A stretch of 64,000 bases of DNA from Glaciimonas sp. PCH181 (GCF_003056055.1 NZ_PYFP01000001.1:434001-498000), one strand, 5' to 3'; shown: positions 1 through 8,731, counted from the stretch's first letter. The notes: generated by a model not told the origin, from the sequence alone. Numbers and translations are program-made.

Positions 1-137
1 TGGCTGATCGCGTAATGGTAATGCGCCACGGCGAGTGTATAGAAGCGCAATCGGCAATCGCCTTGTTCAACCATCCGCAACATTTTTATACGCGCCAGTT
101 AATGGCCTCACGACCCTTGTCAGGAGGTTCTTTATGA
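1..137 (+). CDS. Peptide-type ABC transporter ATPase, C-terminal end (partial)
   Basis: The window opens inside a gene. Reading from base 3, about 44 residues are seen, including ADRVMVMRHGECIEA and a NHPQHFYTRQLMAS segment, before a TGA at 135-137. This is the usual tail after the H-loop of DppD/OppD-type ATPases ('D-R-V-x-V-M-x-x-G-x-x-v-E' then 'hpxHpYTrxL'). The stop overlaps the ATG of the next ATPase gene (ATGA at 134-137), so the two ATPases are translationally coupled and probably form the heterodimer of one importer with the binding protein at 2378. The rest of the transporter, including the permeases, should lie upstream of the window. Confidence 0.8.
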   Translation, partial: ADRVMVMRHGECIEAQSAIALFNHPQHFYTRQLMASRPLSGGSL

Positions 138-1132
138 CACAGCCATTGCTTGAAGTGCGTGGGCTGAACGTTCGCTATCGTACGCCGCATGGTCTGCTGA
201 CAGCCTTGCAAGCGGTCGATCTGGTGGTGCAGCAAGGCGAAACCGTGGCCTTGATCGGAGAATCAGGATGTGGCAAAACTTCGCTCGGCAAGACGCTAGT
301 AGGGCTGAATCATGCCGACTGCGGCCAGATTCTGTATCAGGGTGTCGATCTGGCACCGCTGTCGCGCCGCCAGTGGAAACCGTATCGCGGTGGCATTCAG
401 ATGGTGTTTCAAGACTCTTTGTCCGCGCTTGACCCACGTCAGCGCGTCGTTAATGCGATTGATTTGCCGTTGCGGTTGCATAGTCGGCTTGACGCTGCTG
501 GCCGTCTGGCGCGTCGCAGTGAATTGTTTACGCAGGTCGGCCTGGACGAAACGCTGGCGCAACGTTTTCCGCATCAGTTATCGGGTGGACAGCGGCAACG
601 CCTGAACATAGCGCGTGCATTGGCGACCGGGCCGCAACTGATCGTCTGCGACGAACCGGTATCGGCGCTGGATGTCAGCTTGCAGGCGCAAATTATCGAT
701 TTGCTACAAGACCTTCAGCGCAGGCTGGGCATCGCCTACCTTTTTATCAGCCATGATTTGGCCGTGGTTGAACAGATCGCCACTCGGATTGCAGTGATGT
801 ATTTGGGGCGCATCGTCGAAATTTTGCCCAAGAGCAAACTATGGACACACGCAGCGCATCCCTATACCCGGTTGCTGCTGGATGCCATTCCACGCCCGAT
901 GCCGGGGATGCGGCGTGCCGCTGTGGCTGCGTCGGCGCTGGCCGATGCCGAGCCGCCAAGTCCTTACGCTCGACCGACCGGATGCAGCTTTGCAAACCGT
1001 TGTCCCCATGCCGCTCCGACTTGCAGAGATCAAGACCCGGCGTTGTCTTCGTTGTCTGGAGATCATGCTGTGGCCTGTCATTTTCCGGTTGTCTGGCAGA
1101 AACAGTCACCATCGATACGGGGCCTGATATGA
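134..1132 (+). CDS. Oligopeptide/dipeptide-type ABC transporter ATP-binding protein (DppF/OppF family)
   Basis: A 332-residue nucleotide-binding subunit of a family-5 (peptide/nickel/opine type) importer. Walker A is GESGCGKTS at residues 42-50, the signature is LSGGQRQR, Walker B is LIVCDEP followed by SALD, and the switch is ISHD. The C-terminal cysteine-rich OppF/DppF domain is present (GCSFANRCPHAAPTC). I start it at 134 because a GGAGG lies at 123-127 and because this start overlaps the stop of the preceding ATPase; an upstream extension in the same frame reads into that gene. Its stop (TGA 1130-1132) overlaps the ATG of the SfnB-like gene at 1129. It energises uptake of a substrate delivered by the binding protein at 2378; neighbours suggest an organosulfur compound rather than a peptide. 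Confidence 0.93.
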   Translation: MTQPLLEVRGLNVRYRTPHGLLTALQAVDLVVQQGETVALIGESGCGKTSLGKTLVGLNHADCGQILYQGVDLAPLSRRQWKPYRGGIQMVFQDSLSALDPRQRVVNAIDLPLRLHSRLDAAGRLARRSELFTQVGLDETLAQRFPHQLSGGQRQRLNIARALATGPQLIVCDEPVSALDVSLQAQIIDLLQDLQRRLGIAYLFISHDLAVVEQIATRIAVMYLGRIVEILPKSKLWTHAAHPYTRLLLDAIPRPMPGMRRAAVAASALADAEPPSPYARPTGCSFANRCPHAAPTCRDQDPALSSLSGDHAVACHFPVVWQKQSPSIRGLI

Positions 1133-2358
1133 CAATTTCTGAGATACCTGCAGTTCCCGACGTGGGCGCATTGTTGATCGCCGCAGAGCACTTGTCACAA
1201 GAACTGGCGCTGGCGGCGGCTGCGGCAGATCGCCATCGTCTGTTGCCGTTTGATGCCATGCATGCCCTACGTCGCCAACGCCTCGGTGCGCTAAGAGTAC
1301 CGCAGGCCTATGGCGGAGCCGGGGCAACCTGGGACGCGGTTGCAAAGTTATTCATTTTGCTTGCGCAAGGCGACGCAAGCGTGGCGCAGGCTTTTTTATC
1401 CCATTATGTTTTCGTGGAGCGTTTGCGTCTGATGGGAAGTCACGATCAGTGTCTGCGATTGTTGCCGCTGGCTGCGGGCGGCACATTGTTCGGCGGCGCT
1501 GCTGCTGAACGCGGTGGCCGTTTTCGTGGTGAGCTGGCGACGCGCCTGACGGCCGACGGCGCAGGCTATCGACTGAACGGGACCAAACACTACTCAACCG
1601 GCGCTTTGTTTGCCGATGTGTTGAAAATACGTGCGCTTGATGAACGGGATCGGATGATTTCTGTACTGATACCCGCCGATCGTGCAGGCATAGAACGGAT
1701 TGACGACTGGAACGGCATGGGCCAGCGCTGCACCGCTAGCGGCACTACTACGCTGAGCAATGTTGCAGTCGCCGCAGACGAGATCATGCCGATGGCGGTC
1801 TGGACCAGTCAACGGCATCATACCGGGGCAGCCGCGCAGATCATCCATTGCGCGATAGATGCAGGCATAGCGCTGGCGGCGGTGCGCGATGCGACAAGCT
1901 GGATACGCAGTGGCAGCCTTGATAAAAGCGACCCGCATACCTTGCATACGTTAGGACGAATGGCGGCACGTGCCCACGCCGCCGAAGCCATCGTGTTAAG
2001 CGCTGCGCAGACTTTGGAAAATGCTGCACACCTGCGGTTTTCAGGTCCCGCACATTTGAAAGGACAAGCCGATGTGAACGCCGAGGCAGCAGCCTTAGAC
2101 GCGTCGCTGGCAACCGCACGCGCCAAGATCATCTCCACCCAGGCCGCGCTGGAGGTGACCCAAAAGCTGTTTGATATCGGCGGCATTGCCGATCAGGAGC
2201 CGGGCAATTTGCCACAACATCGCCAACACGACCATCTCGACCGTCATTGGCGCAATGCGCGCACCCATACCACGCACGATCCTGTGGCTTACAAGTGCCG
2301 TGCAATTGGTGATTATTTGTTGAACGGCAATGCGCCGCCGCTGACTTTTTCTTATTGA
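1129..2358 (+). CDS. SfnB/DszC-type acyl-CoA dehydrogenase-fold flavin oxidoreductase, copy 1
   Basis: A 409-residue protein of the acyl-CoA dehydrogenase fold, most like the SfnB/DszC flavin-dependent monooxygenase branch used in sulfur scavenging (established for the family). Visible features are the N-terminal helical domain (RLGALRVPQAYGGAG), a middle beta domain (GGAAAERGG, NGTKHYSTGA, DWNGMGQRCTASGTTT) and the terminal RHWRNARTHTTHDPVAYK motif typical of DszC-like enzymes. It would use reduced flavin from a separate reductase, which is not in the window. It is paralogous to the gene at 4024; both flank the binding-protein gene. The start overlaps the ATPase stop (ATGA), so it belongs to the transporter operon. 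The substrate is unknown. Confidence 0.85.
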   Translation: MTISEIPAVPDVGALLIAAEHLSQELALAAAAADRHRLLPFDAMHALRRQRLGALRVPQAYGGAGATWDAVAKLFILLAQGDASVAQAFLSHYVFVERLRLMGSHDQCLRLLPLAAGGTLFGGAAAERGGRFRGELATRLTADGAGYRLNGTKHYSTGALFADVLKIRALDERDRMISVLIPADRAGIERIDDWNGMGQRCTASGTTTLSNVAVAADEIMPMAVWTSQRHHTGAAAQIIHCAIDAGIALAAVRDATSWIRSGSLDKSDPHTLHTLGRMAARAHAAEAIVLSAAQTLENAAHLRFSGPAHLKGQADVNAEAAALDASLATARAKIISTQAALEVTQKLFDIGGIADQEPGNLPQHRQHDHLDRHWRNARTHTTHDPVAYKCRAIGDYLLNGNAPPLTFSY

Positions 2359-2377
2359 TCTTAAGGACGAACTACTT

Positions 2378-4024
2378 ATGAAATTTGATTTTGAAGATTT
2401 GAACCGTCGCCAGATGCTGCACATGATGCTGGCCGCTGCTGGCTCTGCTGCGACCGTCGGTATGCTGCCGTCTGCCTTGGCAGCGCAGGCTGGGACGGCC
2501 AGCGAGGGCGCTATAGTCAAAGGTGGCACCTTGTTCGCTAACGTCGCGCCAGAACCGACAGGGCTGGTGGCCGGTATCAATATATCGAGTCCGGCGGTCG
2601 TCATTTCTGCCAGTATTTTCGACGGGCTGGTGAGCTATGACAACAATTACCAACCGCAGCCGCAACTGGCACAATCGTGGGAGCAATCGAAGGATAGCAA
2701 GACCATTACTTTTCATTTGCGTAAAGGTGTGCTGTGGCACGACGGCACACCGTTTACGTCCGCCGACGTGCAGTATTCTATTCTGAACGTCGTCAAGAAA
2801 ACCCATCCGCGCGGCGCCTCTAATTTGGCTAAAGTCATCGCAGTAGAAACGCCAGATGAACATACTGTAGTTTTCCGGCTCAGCGGTCGAGCACCGGTAT
2901 TGTGGGCTGTCCTGTTCGGGACCGAAACGCAGATTGTGCCCAAGCATCTATATGAAGGCACCAATCCGCTGACTAATCCGTGGAACGCCAAGCCGATCGG
3001 CACCGGTGCGTTTGTGTTCAAAGAATGGGTGCGCGGCAGCCATGTCACGCTGGAACGTAATCCGCATTATTGGGACAAAGACAAGCCTTACCTCGACCGT
3101 ATCATCTTCAAGATGATTCCAGACGCAGGGGCACGTGCCGTCGCGCTGGAAAGTGGCGAAATTCAGTTTGCGGCCAACAATCCAGTGCCGGAAAGCGATG
3201 TTGCACGCCTGCAAAAAAATCCACGGTTGTTACTCGATACCGTAGGCTGGGAAGCACCGGCACCAATGTTTTTCTTTGATTTCAACTTCCGTCGCCCGTT
3301 GTTCAAGGATATCCGCGTACGCAAGGCATTTGCTCATGCCATCAACCGCAAAGCGCTGGCTGAAATCGTCTGGTATGGCCTCGCCAGCGTGGCTGAAAGT
3401 TGCGTGCCGAGCTTTCAAAAGCAGTTTTTCAAGCCCAATTTGCCGCAATACGAGTTCAATCCCAAGCGCGCCGAGCAACTACTTGACGAGGCTGGGCTCA
3501 AGCGTGGTGCCGATGGCGTGCGACTGCGCATCGACCATATCACCGAAGTATCCTACGGTCAGGTCTATCTGCGTGCGGCAGAAGCCATGCGTCAGCAATT
3601 GAAGAACGTGGGCATTGAGATGACATTGGTCAATCTCGATCTGGCGACGATGATCCGCAAGCTGTATACGGACCGTGATTTTGATACCGCATCGATGTGG
3701 TATTCGGCTTATCCCGATCCGCAGATCGGGGTTACAAGGCGATTCTGGAGCAAAAATATCAAGGATGGAACGCCGTCGAGTAACGCCTCCAATTATTCAA
3801 ATCCGGCCATGGATCGCATCATCGAAGGCATTCAGGAGGAGGGTGATATCGCCCGGCGCAAGATATTGATAGACCAGATGCAAGAGCTGGTGCAAACCGA
3901 TGTCGCGTCAATTAATTTGCTGGAAATCAAATTTTTTGGATTCTATTCCAAGAAATTACATGGCCTGCGCAAGGGACCGATGCTGTTCTATTCAAGCCTG
4001 GCAGATGCATGGCTGGAGAAATAA
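2378..4024 (+). CDS. Periplasmic substrate-binding protein, family 5 (peptide/nickel type)
   Basis: A 548-residue extracellular solute-binding protein of SBP family 5. The N-terminus carries a twin-arginine-like signal (NRRQML followed by a hydrophobic stretch ending near PSALAAQAG). Family hallmarks follow: LAQSWEQSKDSKTITFHLRK, WHDGTPFTSADV, the IGTGAFVFKEW region and VRKAFAHAINR. An AAGGA lies eight bases before the ATG. It is the recognition subunit for the importer whose ATPases sit at 1-1132. It lies between two SfnB-like oxidoreductase genes, so the ligand is probably the compound those enzymes oxidise. The stop TAA shares a base with the ATG of the next gene (TAATG, 4022-4026), which indicates translational coupling. 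Confidence 0.92.
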   Translation: MKFDFEDLNRRQMLHMMLAAAGSAATVGMLPSALAAQAGTASEGAIVKGGTLFANVAPEPTGLVAGINISSPAVVISASIFDGLVSYDNNYQPQPQLAQSWEQSKDSKTITFHLRKGVLWHDGTPFTSADVQYSILNVVKKTHPRGASNLAKVIAVETPDEHTVVFRLSGRAPVLWAVLFGTETQIVPKHLYEGTNPLTNPWNAKPIGTGAFVFKEWVRGSHVTLERNPHYWDKDKPYLDRIIFKMIPDAGARAVALESGEIQFAANNPVPESDVARLQKNPRLLLDTVGWEAPAPMFFFDFNFRRPLFKDIRVRKAFAHAINRKALAEIVWYGLASVAESCVPSFQKQFFKPNLPQYEFNPKRAEQLLDEAGLKRGADGVRLRIDHITEVSYGQVYLRAAEAMRQQLKNVGIEMTLVNLDLATMIRKLYTDRDFDTASMWYSAYPDPQIGVTRRFWSKNIKDGTPSSNASNYSNPAMDRIIEGIQEEGDIARRKILIDQMQELVQTDVASINLLEIKFFGFYSKKLHGLRKGPMLFYSSLADAWLEK

Positions 4025-5244
4025 TGACGACACTTAATAAACACGCAGCTGAGGTGTTGCATCCGCATCAATTGTTAGCGGCGTCACATGAAATCGGTAT
4101 TTGGCTGGCGACTGAGGCGGCGCAATGGGATCTGGCAGGGGAACCGAATCTGGCTGCCTTCGACCGGATCCGGACGCTACGGCTAGGGGCCATGCGGGTG
4201 CCGCGATCGCTGGGCGGCGCGGGCGGGCGCATTCGCGATGTCACGGCGATGATTATTGCGCTTGCCCGTGGAGATTCTAGCGTGGCGCAGGCGCTGCTGC
4301 CGCATTTCGTATTTGTAGAACGTACGCTGCTAATGGCGACGCCTGCACAAGCCGCCGATTTACTCGCACAGGTTGCTTCGGGTGCGCTGGTGGGCGGCGC
4401 ATCGGCCGAGCGCGGCGGCAAGTTTCGTGGCGAGGTGCGCACCTTGCTGGCGGCCAGCGAGGGCGGCTATCGGCTGAACGGCATCAAGCAATATTCTACC
4501 GGTGCGTTGATCGGTGATCTGATAAAGGTGCTGGCAGTGGATGAAGCTGGCGACAGCGTTTTGGCAGTCTTGCCGGTAGGACGCGCAGGGATTGTTCGCC
4601 ATAACGATTGGAACGGTCTGGGTCAGCGCGGGACCGTCAGCGGGACTACGGAGCTGCAAAATGTTTATGTAGAAGAGCATGAAGTGATGCGTGTGGCACG
4701 CTGGCAGACCGAACGCCATCATACCGGCGCGGCTTCGCAGATCATCCATAGCGCCATCGAAGTCGGGATCGCGTTGGCCGCGCTGGAAGACGCCGCAAGC
4801 TGGGCCCGCAGAGGCGTGCGTCCAGTCAAGGAAAGCGGCGTACAGCGCGCGCAGGACGATCCGTATATTTTGCAGACGTTGGGTCAGATTTCTGCACAGG
4901 CGCATGCCGCAGAAGCGTTCGTACTGCACGCCGCCGAGCGTATCGACGCTGCTGCTGATGCGCGCTATGGCGCTGGCGATCCGGCCATCGTAGAAAAGCT
5001 GGCAATCGACGCTTCTATCATCACCGCCGAAGCCAAGGCAATATCAACTGAGGCAGCTTTATTCGCAGGGCAAGCGCTGTTCGATGTAGGTGGCGCGTCA
5101 ACTACCTTACGTAGCCATAATTTCGACCGGCACTGGCGCAACGCGCGCACGCACACGACACACGATCCTGTCGCGTACAAATATCGCGTCATCGGCGATT
5201 ACAACCTCAACGGGGAACCGCCCCCGATCAGCTACGGCTATTGA
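4024..5244 (+). CDS. SfnB/DszC-type acyl-CoA dehydrogenase-fold flavin oxidoreductase, copy 2
   Basis: A 406-residue paralogue of the protein at 1129. It shares RLGAMRVPRSLGGAG, GGASAERGGKFRGE, NGIKQYSTGAL, DWNGLGQRGTVSGTT and the terminal RHWRNARTHTTHDPVAYKYR. I start it at 4024, where the ATG overlaps the TAA of the binding protein; an in-frame ATG at 4009 lies inside that gene and is less likely. The pair may act on successive oxidation states, as flavin monooxygenases of this family do in dibenzothiophene and dimethylsulfone use, or on different members of a substrate class. The end is followed within 40 bases by the rhodanese gene, so one operon is likely. Confidence 0.87.
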   Translation: MTTLNKHAAEVLHPHQLLAASHEIGIWLATEAAQWDLAGEPNLAAFDRIRTLRLGAMRVPRSLGGAGGRIRDVTAMIIALARGDSSVAQALLPHFVFVERTLLMATPAQAADLLAQVASGALVGGASAERGGKFRGEVRTLLAASEGGYRLNGIKQYSTGALIGDLIKVLAVDEAGDSVLAVLPVGRAGIVRHNDWNGLGQRGTVSGTTELQNVYVEEHEVMRVARWQTERHHTGAASQIIHSAIEVGIALAALEDAASWARRGVRPVKESGVQRAQDDPYILQTLGQISAQAHAAEAFVLHAAERIDAAADARYGAGDPAIVEKLAIDASIITAEAKAISTEAALFAGQALFDVGGASTTLRSHNFDRHWRNARTHTTHDPVAYKYRVIGDYNLNGEPPPISYGY

Positions 5245-5282
5245 AGACGCTTAGCCTTACCTTTATCCGGATTACTACTTTG

Positions 5283-6857
5283 ATGATTTCTGCAGAAACC
5301 CTCCATCGCTGGCTACACGATGGGGATGAAATTGCCGTGTTCGACGTGCGCGAACACGGCCAGTATGGCGAAGGACATTTGTTCTATGCCGTCTCTTTAC
5401 CTTACAGCGTGCTTGAACGCGACGTATTTCGCCTCGCCCCCAAACGCGCCGTCAGATTGGTGGTGTATGGCGATGAGCAGGAATTGGTCTTGCGTGCCGC
5501 CGACCGTCTCGCCACAGTGGGTTATACCAATGTGCATTGTCTGACAGGGGGCGTTGCTGCATGGTTAGCCTATGGGCAGATGTTGTTCAAAGGTGTCAAC
5601 CTGCCGTCAAAGGCTTTTGGCGAGCTGGTGGAAACCCATTACCATACGCCTCGACTTAGTGCTGCCGAGTTGGCGGCGAAACAGGCGGCTGGTGAGAAGT
5701 TAGTTGTCCTTGATGGGCGGCCATTTACCGAATATCAAAAAATGAGTATTCCCGGTGCCATCTGTTGTCCTAATGGCGAACTCGGCTATCGCATTGATGA
5801 TTTGGTTGACGATGATAGCACCACCATCGTTATTAATTGTGCCGGTCGTACGCGCAGCATCATGGGCGCACAAACCTTGATCAACCTGGCTATCCGCAAC
5901 CCGGTCTTCGCATTAGAGAATGGGACACAGGGCTGGTTTCTCGCAGATTTACCATTGCAGCACGGGCAGCAACGGCGTTATCCGGCATCGGGGCAAAAGG
6001 GTGAAGGGCGGATTGCCGCTGCAACGGCATTGGCCGAACGTACCGGTGTAATGTGGGTGGACGCAGCGCAGGTTGGGCGCTGGTGGCAAGATCCGCTGCG
6101 CAGTGTCTTCTTGTGCGATGTACGCACGCATGAAGAGTTTTGCACCGGCAGTCTGCCCGGCGCGCAGCACACGCCCGGTGGCCAGTTACAGCAGGCGCTG
6201 GATCTGTATGTGGGGGTGCGGCACGCCACGCTGGTGTTGATTGATGACGATAATATCCGTGCGCCACTCACCGCAAGCTGGTTGCGGCAGCTCGGACATC
6301 AGGCTTACGTATTGATCGGTGGCGTGCGCAGCGGCCTGTCAGTCAACGTATCGCAGCCGCATTACCCAGCGCCGTTGCCGCTGGTGTCGGTTGCCGAACT
6401 GGCGGCTGAGCTTCTGGCGGGAACTGTCGAAGTCATTGAGTTACGCGATAGCCAGGCATTTCGGAAGGCACATATTGCAGGCAGCCGCTGGGCAATCCGT
6501 CCCCATTTGGCTGCGGTGATTGCATCTGCTTTGCAGCCAGTGGTTCTGGTGAGCGATGATCCGCACATCGCCGCATGGGCGATTGCCGACTTGCCACCGT
6601 CATTACAGGCCGGTATCCGCGCGCTGGATGGTGGTTTCTCCGCCTGGCGGGCAGCCGGTTTGCCAAGCATATCCACACCGGCTTTACCTGCCGATGCGCA
6701 ATGCATTGACTATCTGTTTTTTACCCATGACCGACATGACGGCAATAAGGTCGCAGCCCGGCAATATCTAGACTGGGAGCTAGCCTTGCTCGGGCAATTG
6801 AATGCGCAAGAACTTGCCGCATTCCGTCTGCCTGATGTTGCTGCACACGTCAGTTGA
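5283..6857 (+). CDS. Four-domain rhodanese (sulfurtransferase) protein
   Basis: A 524-residue protein made of four rhodanese-like domains (roughly residues 1-105, 115-230, 250-360 and 370-475), each with the D-x-R or equivalent and a GG-x-x-x-W-type turn. Only domain 2 has a cysteine at the active loop (INCAGRTRS, Cys186); the equivalent loops of domains 1, 3 and 4 carry Asp-rich sequence (VYGDEQE, LIDDDN, VSDDPH), so those are probably structural. Rhodaneses transfer sulfane sulfur between thiosulfate-like donors and thiol or cyanide acceptors. I use the ATG at 5283; a TTG at 5241 overlapping the preceding stop is possible. Its place at the end of a transporter/SfnB operon supports a role in handling sulfur released from the imported compound. 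Confidence 0.85.
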   Translation: MISAETLHRWLHDGDEIAVFDVREHGQYGEGHLFYAVSLPYSVLERDVFRLAPKRAVRLVVYGDEQELVLRAADRLATVGYTNVHCLTGGVAAWLAYGQMLFKGVNLPSKAFGELVETHYHTPRLSAAELAAKQAAGEKLVVLDGRPFTEYQKMSIPGAICCPNGELGYRIDDLVDDDSTTIVINCAGRTRSIMGAQTLINLAIRNPVFALENGTQGWFLADLPLQHGQQRRYPASGQKGEGRIAAATALAERTGVMWVDAAQVGRWWQDPLRSVFLCDVRTHEEFCTGSLPGAQHTPGGQLQQALDLYVGVRHATLVLIDDDNIRAPLTASWLRQLGHQAYVLIGGVRSGLSVNVSQPHYPAPLPLVSVAELAAELLAGTVEVIELRDSQAFRKAHIAGSRWAIRPHLAAVIASALQPVVLVSDDPHIAAWAIADLPPSLQAGIRALDGGFSAWRAAGLPSISTPALPADAQCIDYLFFTHDRHDGNKVAARQYLDWELALLGQLNAQELAAFRLPDVAAHVS

Positions 6858-6974
6858 AATACGGCGCAGATTCTCCTTAGCGACTACGCGTGCGCTAACT
6901 ATTTAAGTAATTATTTAAGTAATGAGCGCACCGCCAGCCGGGATGCGCGGTGCTGCATATTTTGCGGTGAACCA

Positions 6975-7505
6975 TTGTCCCCAAAACTTAATGTCGAACG
7001 CCGAACGCGCATCAGCGCTTTCTTGATGTTCGGTCGGAAAATCGTTGTGGTAACCGCTTTACTGGGCTGTGGCGTCGTTTCCATTCTTTCAGCAAAGTCC
7101 GCTTCTTCTTTGACGCAGTTAATTGTGTGGCGCTTTGTAACCGGCGTCGGCATAGGCGCGGCGATGCCTGTGGTGGCGACGTTCGTTGCCGAGTACGCTA
7201 CAGATCGCAACAGGCCGACGGCCCTGGCGGCATCTTATTGCGGCTTTCTACTGGGCGGAAACTGCGCTGGTATTCTGACGGCTGCTTTCAGCGACCATTT
7301 CGGCTGGGAGGGTATACCCGGTAATTTATGCATGCCAGGCATTGCGCCCGGCAACATGGCGCTGGGCGATCTGGCGTTAGCGTTGAAATGGGTACGTACT
7401 AACATAGGCGGTTTCGGCGGTGATGCCGAGCATGAACAGGGAGGGGCAACCTTAAGAGCAATTTATATTCCTCAGTTTTCGTCTAATCCAACAATCCGCC
7501 ACTAA
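6975..7505 (+). pseudogene. Fused relic: MFS (aromatic acid/H+ symporter type) fragment joined to carboxylesterase fragment
   Basis: An open frame of about 176 codons without a good start. The first part (FGRKIVVVTALLGCG, WRFVTGVGIGAAMPV, ASYCGFLLGG, HFGWE) matches the central part of aromatic-acid/H+ symporters (MFS), with the first membrane segment missing. Directly after it comes a type-B carboxylesterase piece (APGNMALGDLALALKWVRTNIGGFGGDAEH). The two families are not normally fused, the esterase piece lacks its catalytic serine region, and the frame then runs into unrelated residues. I read this as the join of two decayed genes, not a working fusion protein. Confidence 0.75.
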
Positions 7506-7559
7506 AAAGGCTGCGGTTTTTGAAGCGGCTTTTGAAGTGGTAGTGATAGTTGACGTACC

Positions 7560-7735
7560 CCGGTAAACGCCTGAAACATTTGGGAACCCGCAGGGCAGCG
7601 ATATCTGCGGTCGCCTTTTCTTGGTTTACTTTCTTTTAGTGCGGGCGCCGAGCTGAAGCAAAAGAAAGTGACCGGCTGCCGGGCCGCCTTCGGTAAACTA
7701 TCCACGGAGAGCCCGCCGTTTTAAATAACCAAAAT
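7560..7735. repeat. Candidate dispersed repeat with 10-bp perfect inverted repeat
   Basis: A gene-free stretch between a relic and the LysR gene. It contains the exact inverted repeat ACTTTCTTTT (7628-7637) and AAAAGAAAGT (7660-7669) around a 22-base GC-rich spacer that includes GGCGCC. Similar ACTTTCTTTT/AAAAGAAAGT hairpins recur between genes in several Burkholderiales and xanthomonads (from memory, not checked here). It could also act as a bidirectional transcription stop for the genes on either side. The repeat nature needs other copies in the genome, which this window does not show. Confidence 0.4.
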
Positions 7736-7738
7736 CCT

Positions 7739-8650
7739 CTACTTCTTAATCCGCCAAGGCGGCAACGGCGCAAATTCTTCCACGACATACTCAATAAATT
7801 TCTTCACCCGAGCAGACATGCCCCGGCGTTGCGGAACAAGCGCAATAACGTCAGCAGAGGGAATATCCCATTCAGGAAGCAGTTCAGTCAACCTGCCGCC
7901 CCTGACGTTTTCAGCGACATCCCACTCAGAACGAATCATGATTCCCTTCGCAAGCAAGGCCCATTGGTGAATAACTTCGCCATCATTGCAAGCCAAAATT
8001 GGATCAACACGAACACTCTGATGAATCCGTCCTTTTGAAAACCTCCAGAGACTCACATCCTCGTTGTTTTCTCGTAATACGAGACAGTGATGCTGGGAGA
8101 GAGATTCAGGATCAGACGGCATTCCCATGCGCCGAATGTAAGCCGGTGCGGCACACAAAATTCTCGCATTCTCTGCAATTTTGTATGCAACAAGACTAGA
8201 GTCAGTCAACGCGCCAATGTGAAATGTAACGTCAGCATTGTGTGCCGCGCTGGAGGTAAAACGATCGAATAAAGTAAGCGAAATTTTCACTTCAGGAAAC
8301 GTTGTCTGAAATTGTGCCACGAGAGGTGCTATATAACGACGACCAAATCCAAGCGGCGCGTTTATTCGAAGATGCCCTGCTACAACTGCCCGACGTGCGC
8401 TGAGCTGTTCAAATAAAATATCATTTTCGGCGCAAATCGCCGTGCCTTTTTCTAGTAACAGCTCGCCTTCATCGGTCAGTCGCATGCTTCGGGTTGAGCG
8501 ATCAAGCAACCGCACCCCTAATCTTATTTCTAGTTGTTGTAAGCGCTGGGTGATCGCTGGCGGCGTGACGTTGATCTCTCTTGCCGCAGCGGCGAGACTG
8601 CCTGCCTTCACCAAAATCAAAAAAAAGCGAATATCGTGGATGGGAATCAT
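7739..8650 (-). CDS. LysR-family transcriptional regulator
   Basis: A 303-residue LysR protein. The N-terminal winged helix-turn-helix is clear in residues 1-60 (FFLILVKAGSLAAAAREI, VTPPAITQRLQQLE, LGVRLLDRSTRSMRLTDEG), followed by the periplasmic-binding-like effector domain (APLGFGRRYIAPLVAQF). It is transcribed away from the HAD/PLP-enzyme pair that starts 82 bases from its own start, the standard layout for a LysR protein that controls its divergent neighbours. A TTAAG-N5-CTTAA palindrome (8653-8667) sits right next to its start codon and is a likely binding site. The effector is unknown; a hydroxy-amino acid is plausible given the target genes. Confidence 0.92.
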   Translation of the reverse strand: MIPIHDIRFFLILVKAGSLAAAAREINVTPPAITQRLQQLEIRLGVRLLDRSTRSMRLTDEGELLLEKGTAICAENDILFEQLSARRAVVAGHLRINAPLGFGRRYIAPLVAQFQTTFPEVKISLTLFDRFTSSAAHNADVTFHIGALTDSSLVAYKIAENARILCAAPAYIRRMGMPSDPESLSQHHCLVLRENNEDVSLWRFSKGRIHQSVRVDPILACNDGEVIHQWALLAKGIMIRSEWDVAENVRGGRLTELLPEWDIPSADVIALVPQRRGMSARVKKFIEYVVEEFAPLPPWRIKK

Positions 8651-8651
8651 T

Positions 8652-8668
8652 ATTAAGTAAAACTTAAT
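8652..8668. promoter_or_regulatory. Candidate LysR operator in divergent promoter
   Basis: The 81-base gap between the LysR gene and the HAD gene holds a perfect 6+6 palindrome, ATTAAG-TAAAA-CTTAAT. Its length and its place beside the LysR start codon fit a LysR box that would allow autoregulation and control of the divergent operon. The assignment rests on symmetry and context only. Confidence 0.45.
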
Positions 8669-8731
8669 TTAACAGTAGTTTTCATTTAACCATATTTTCA
8701 AAGCAGGCAGTCATAATCTACAAACACAAAC

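Noticed and set aside
747..1259. Long open frame on the minus strand opposite the ABC ATPase and SfnB-like genes
   Set aside because: It is antisense to two well-supported genes, has no ribosome site and shows no protein family features.
7502..7705. 67-codon minus-strand frame rich in basic residues
   Set aside because: It reads through the hairpin repeat; such translations of dispersed repeats are common and not evidence of a gene.
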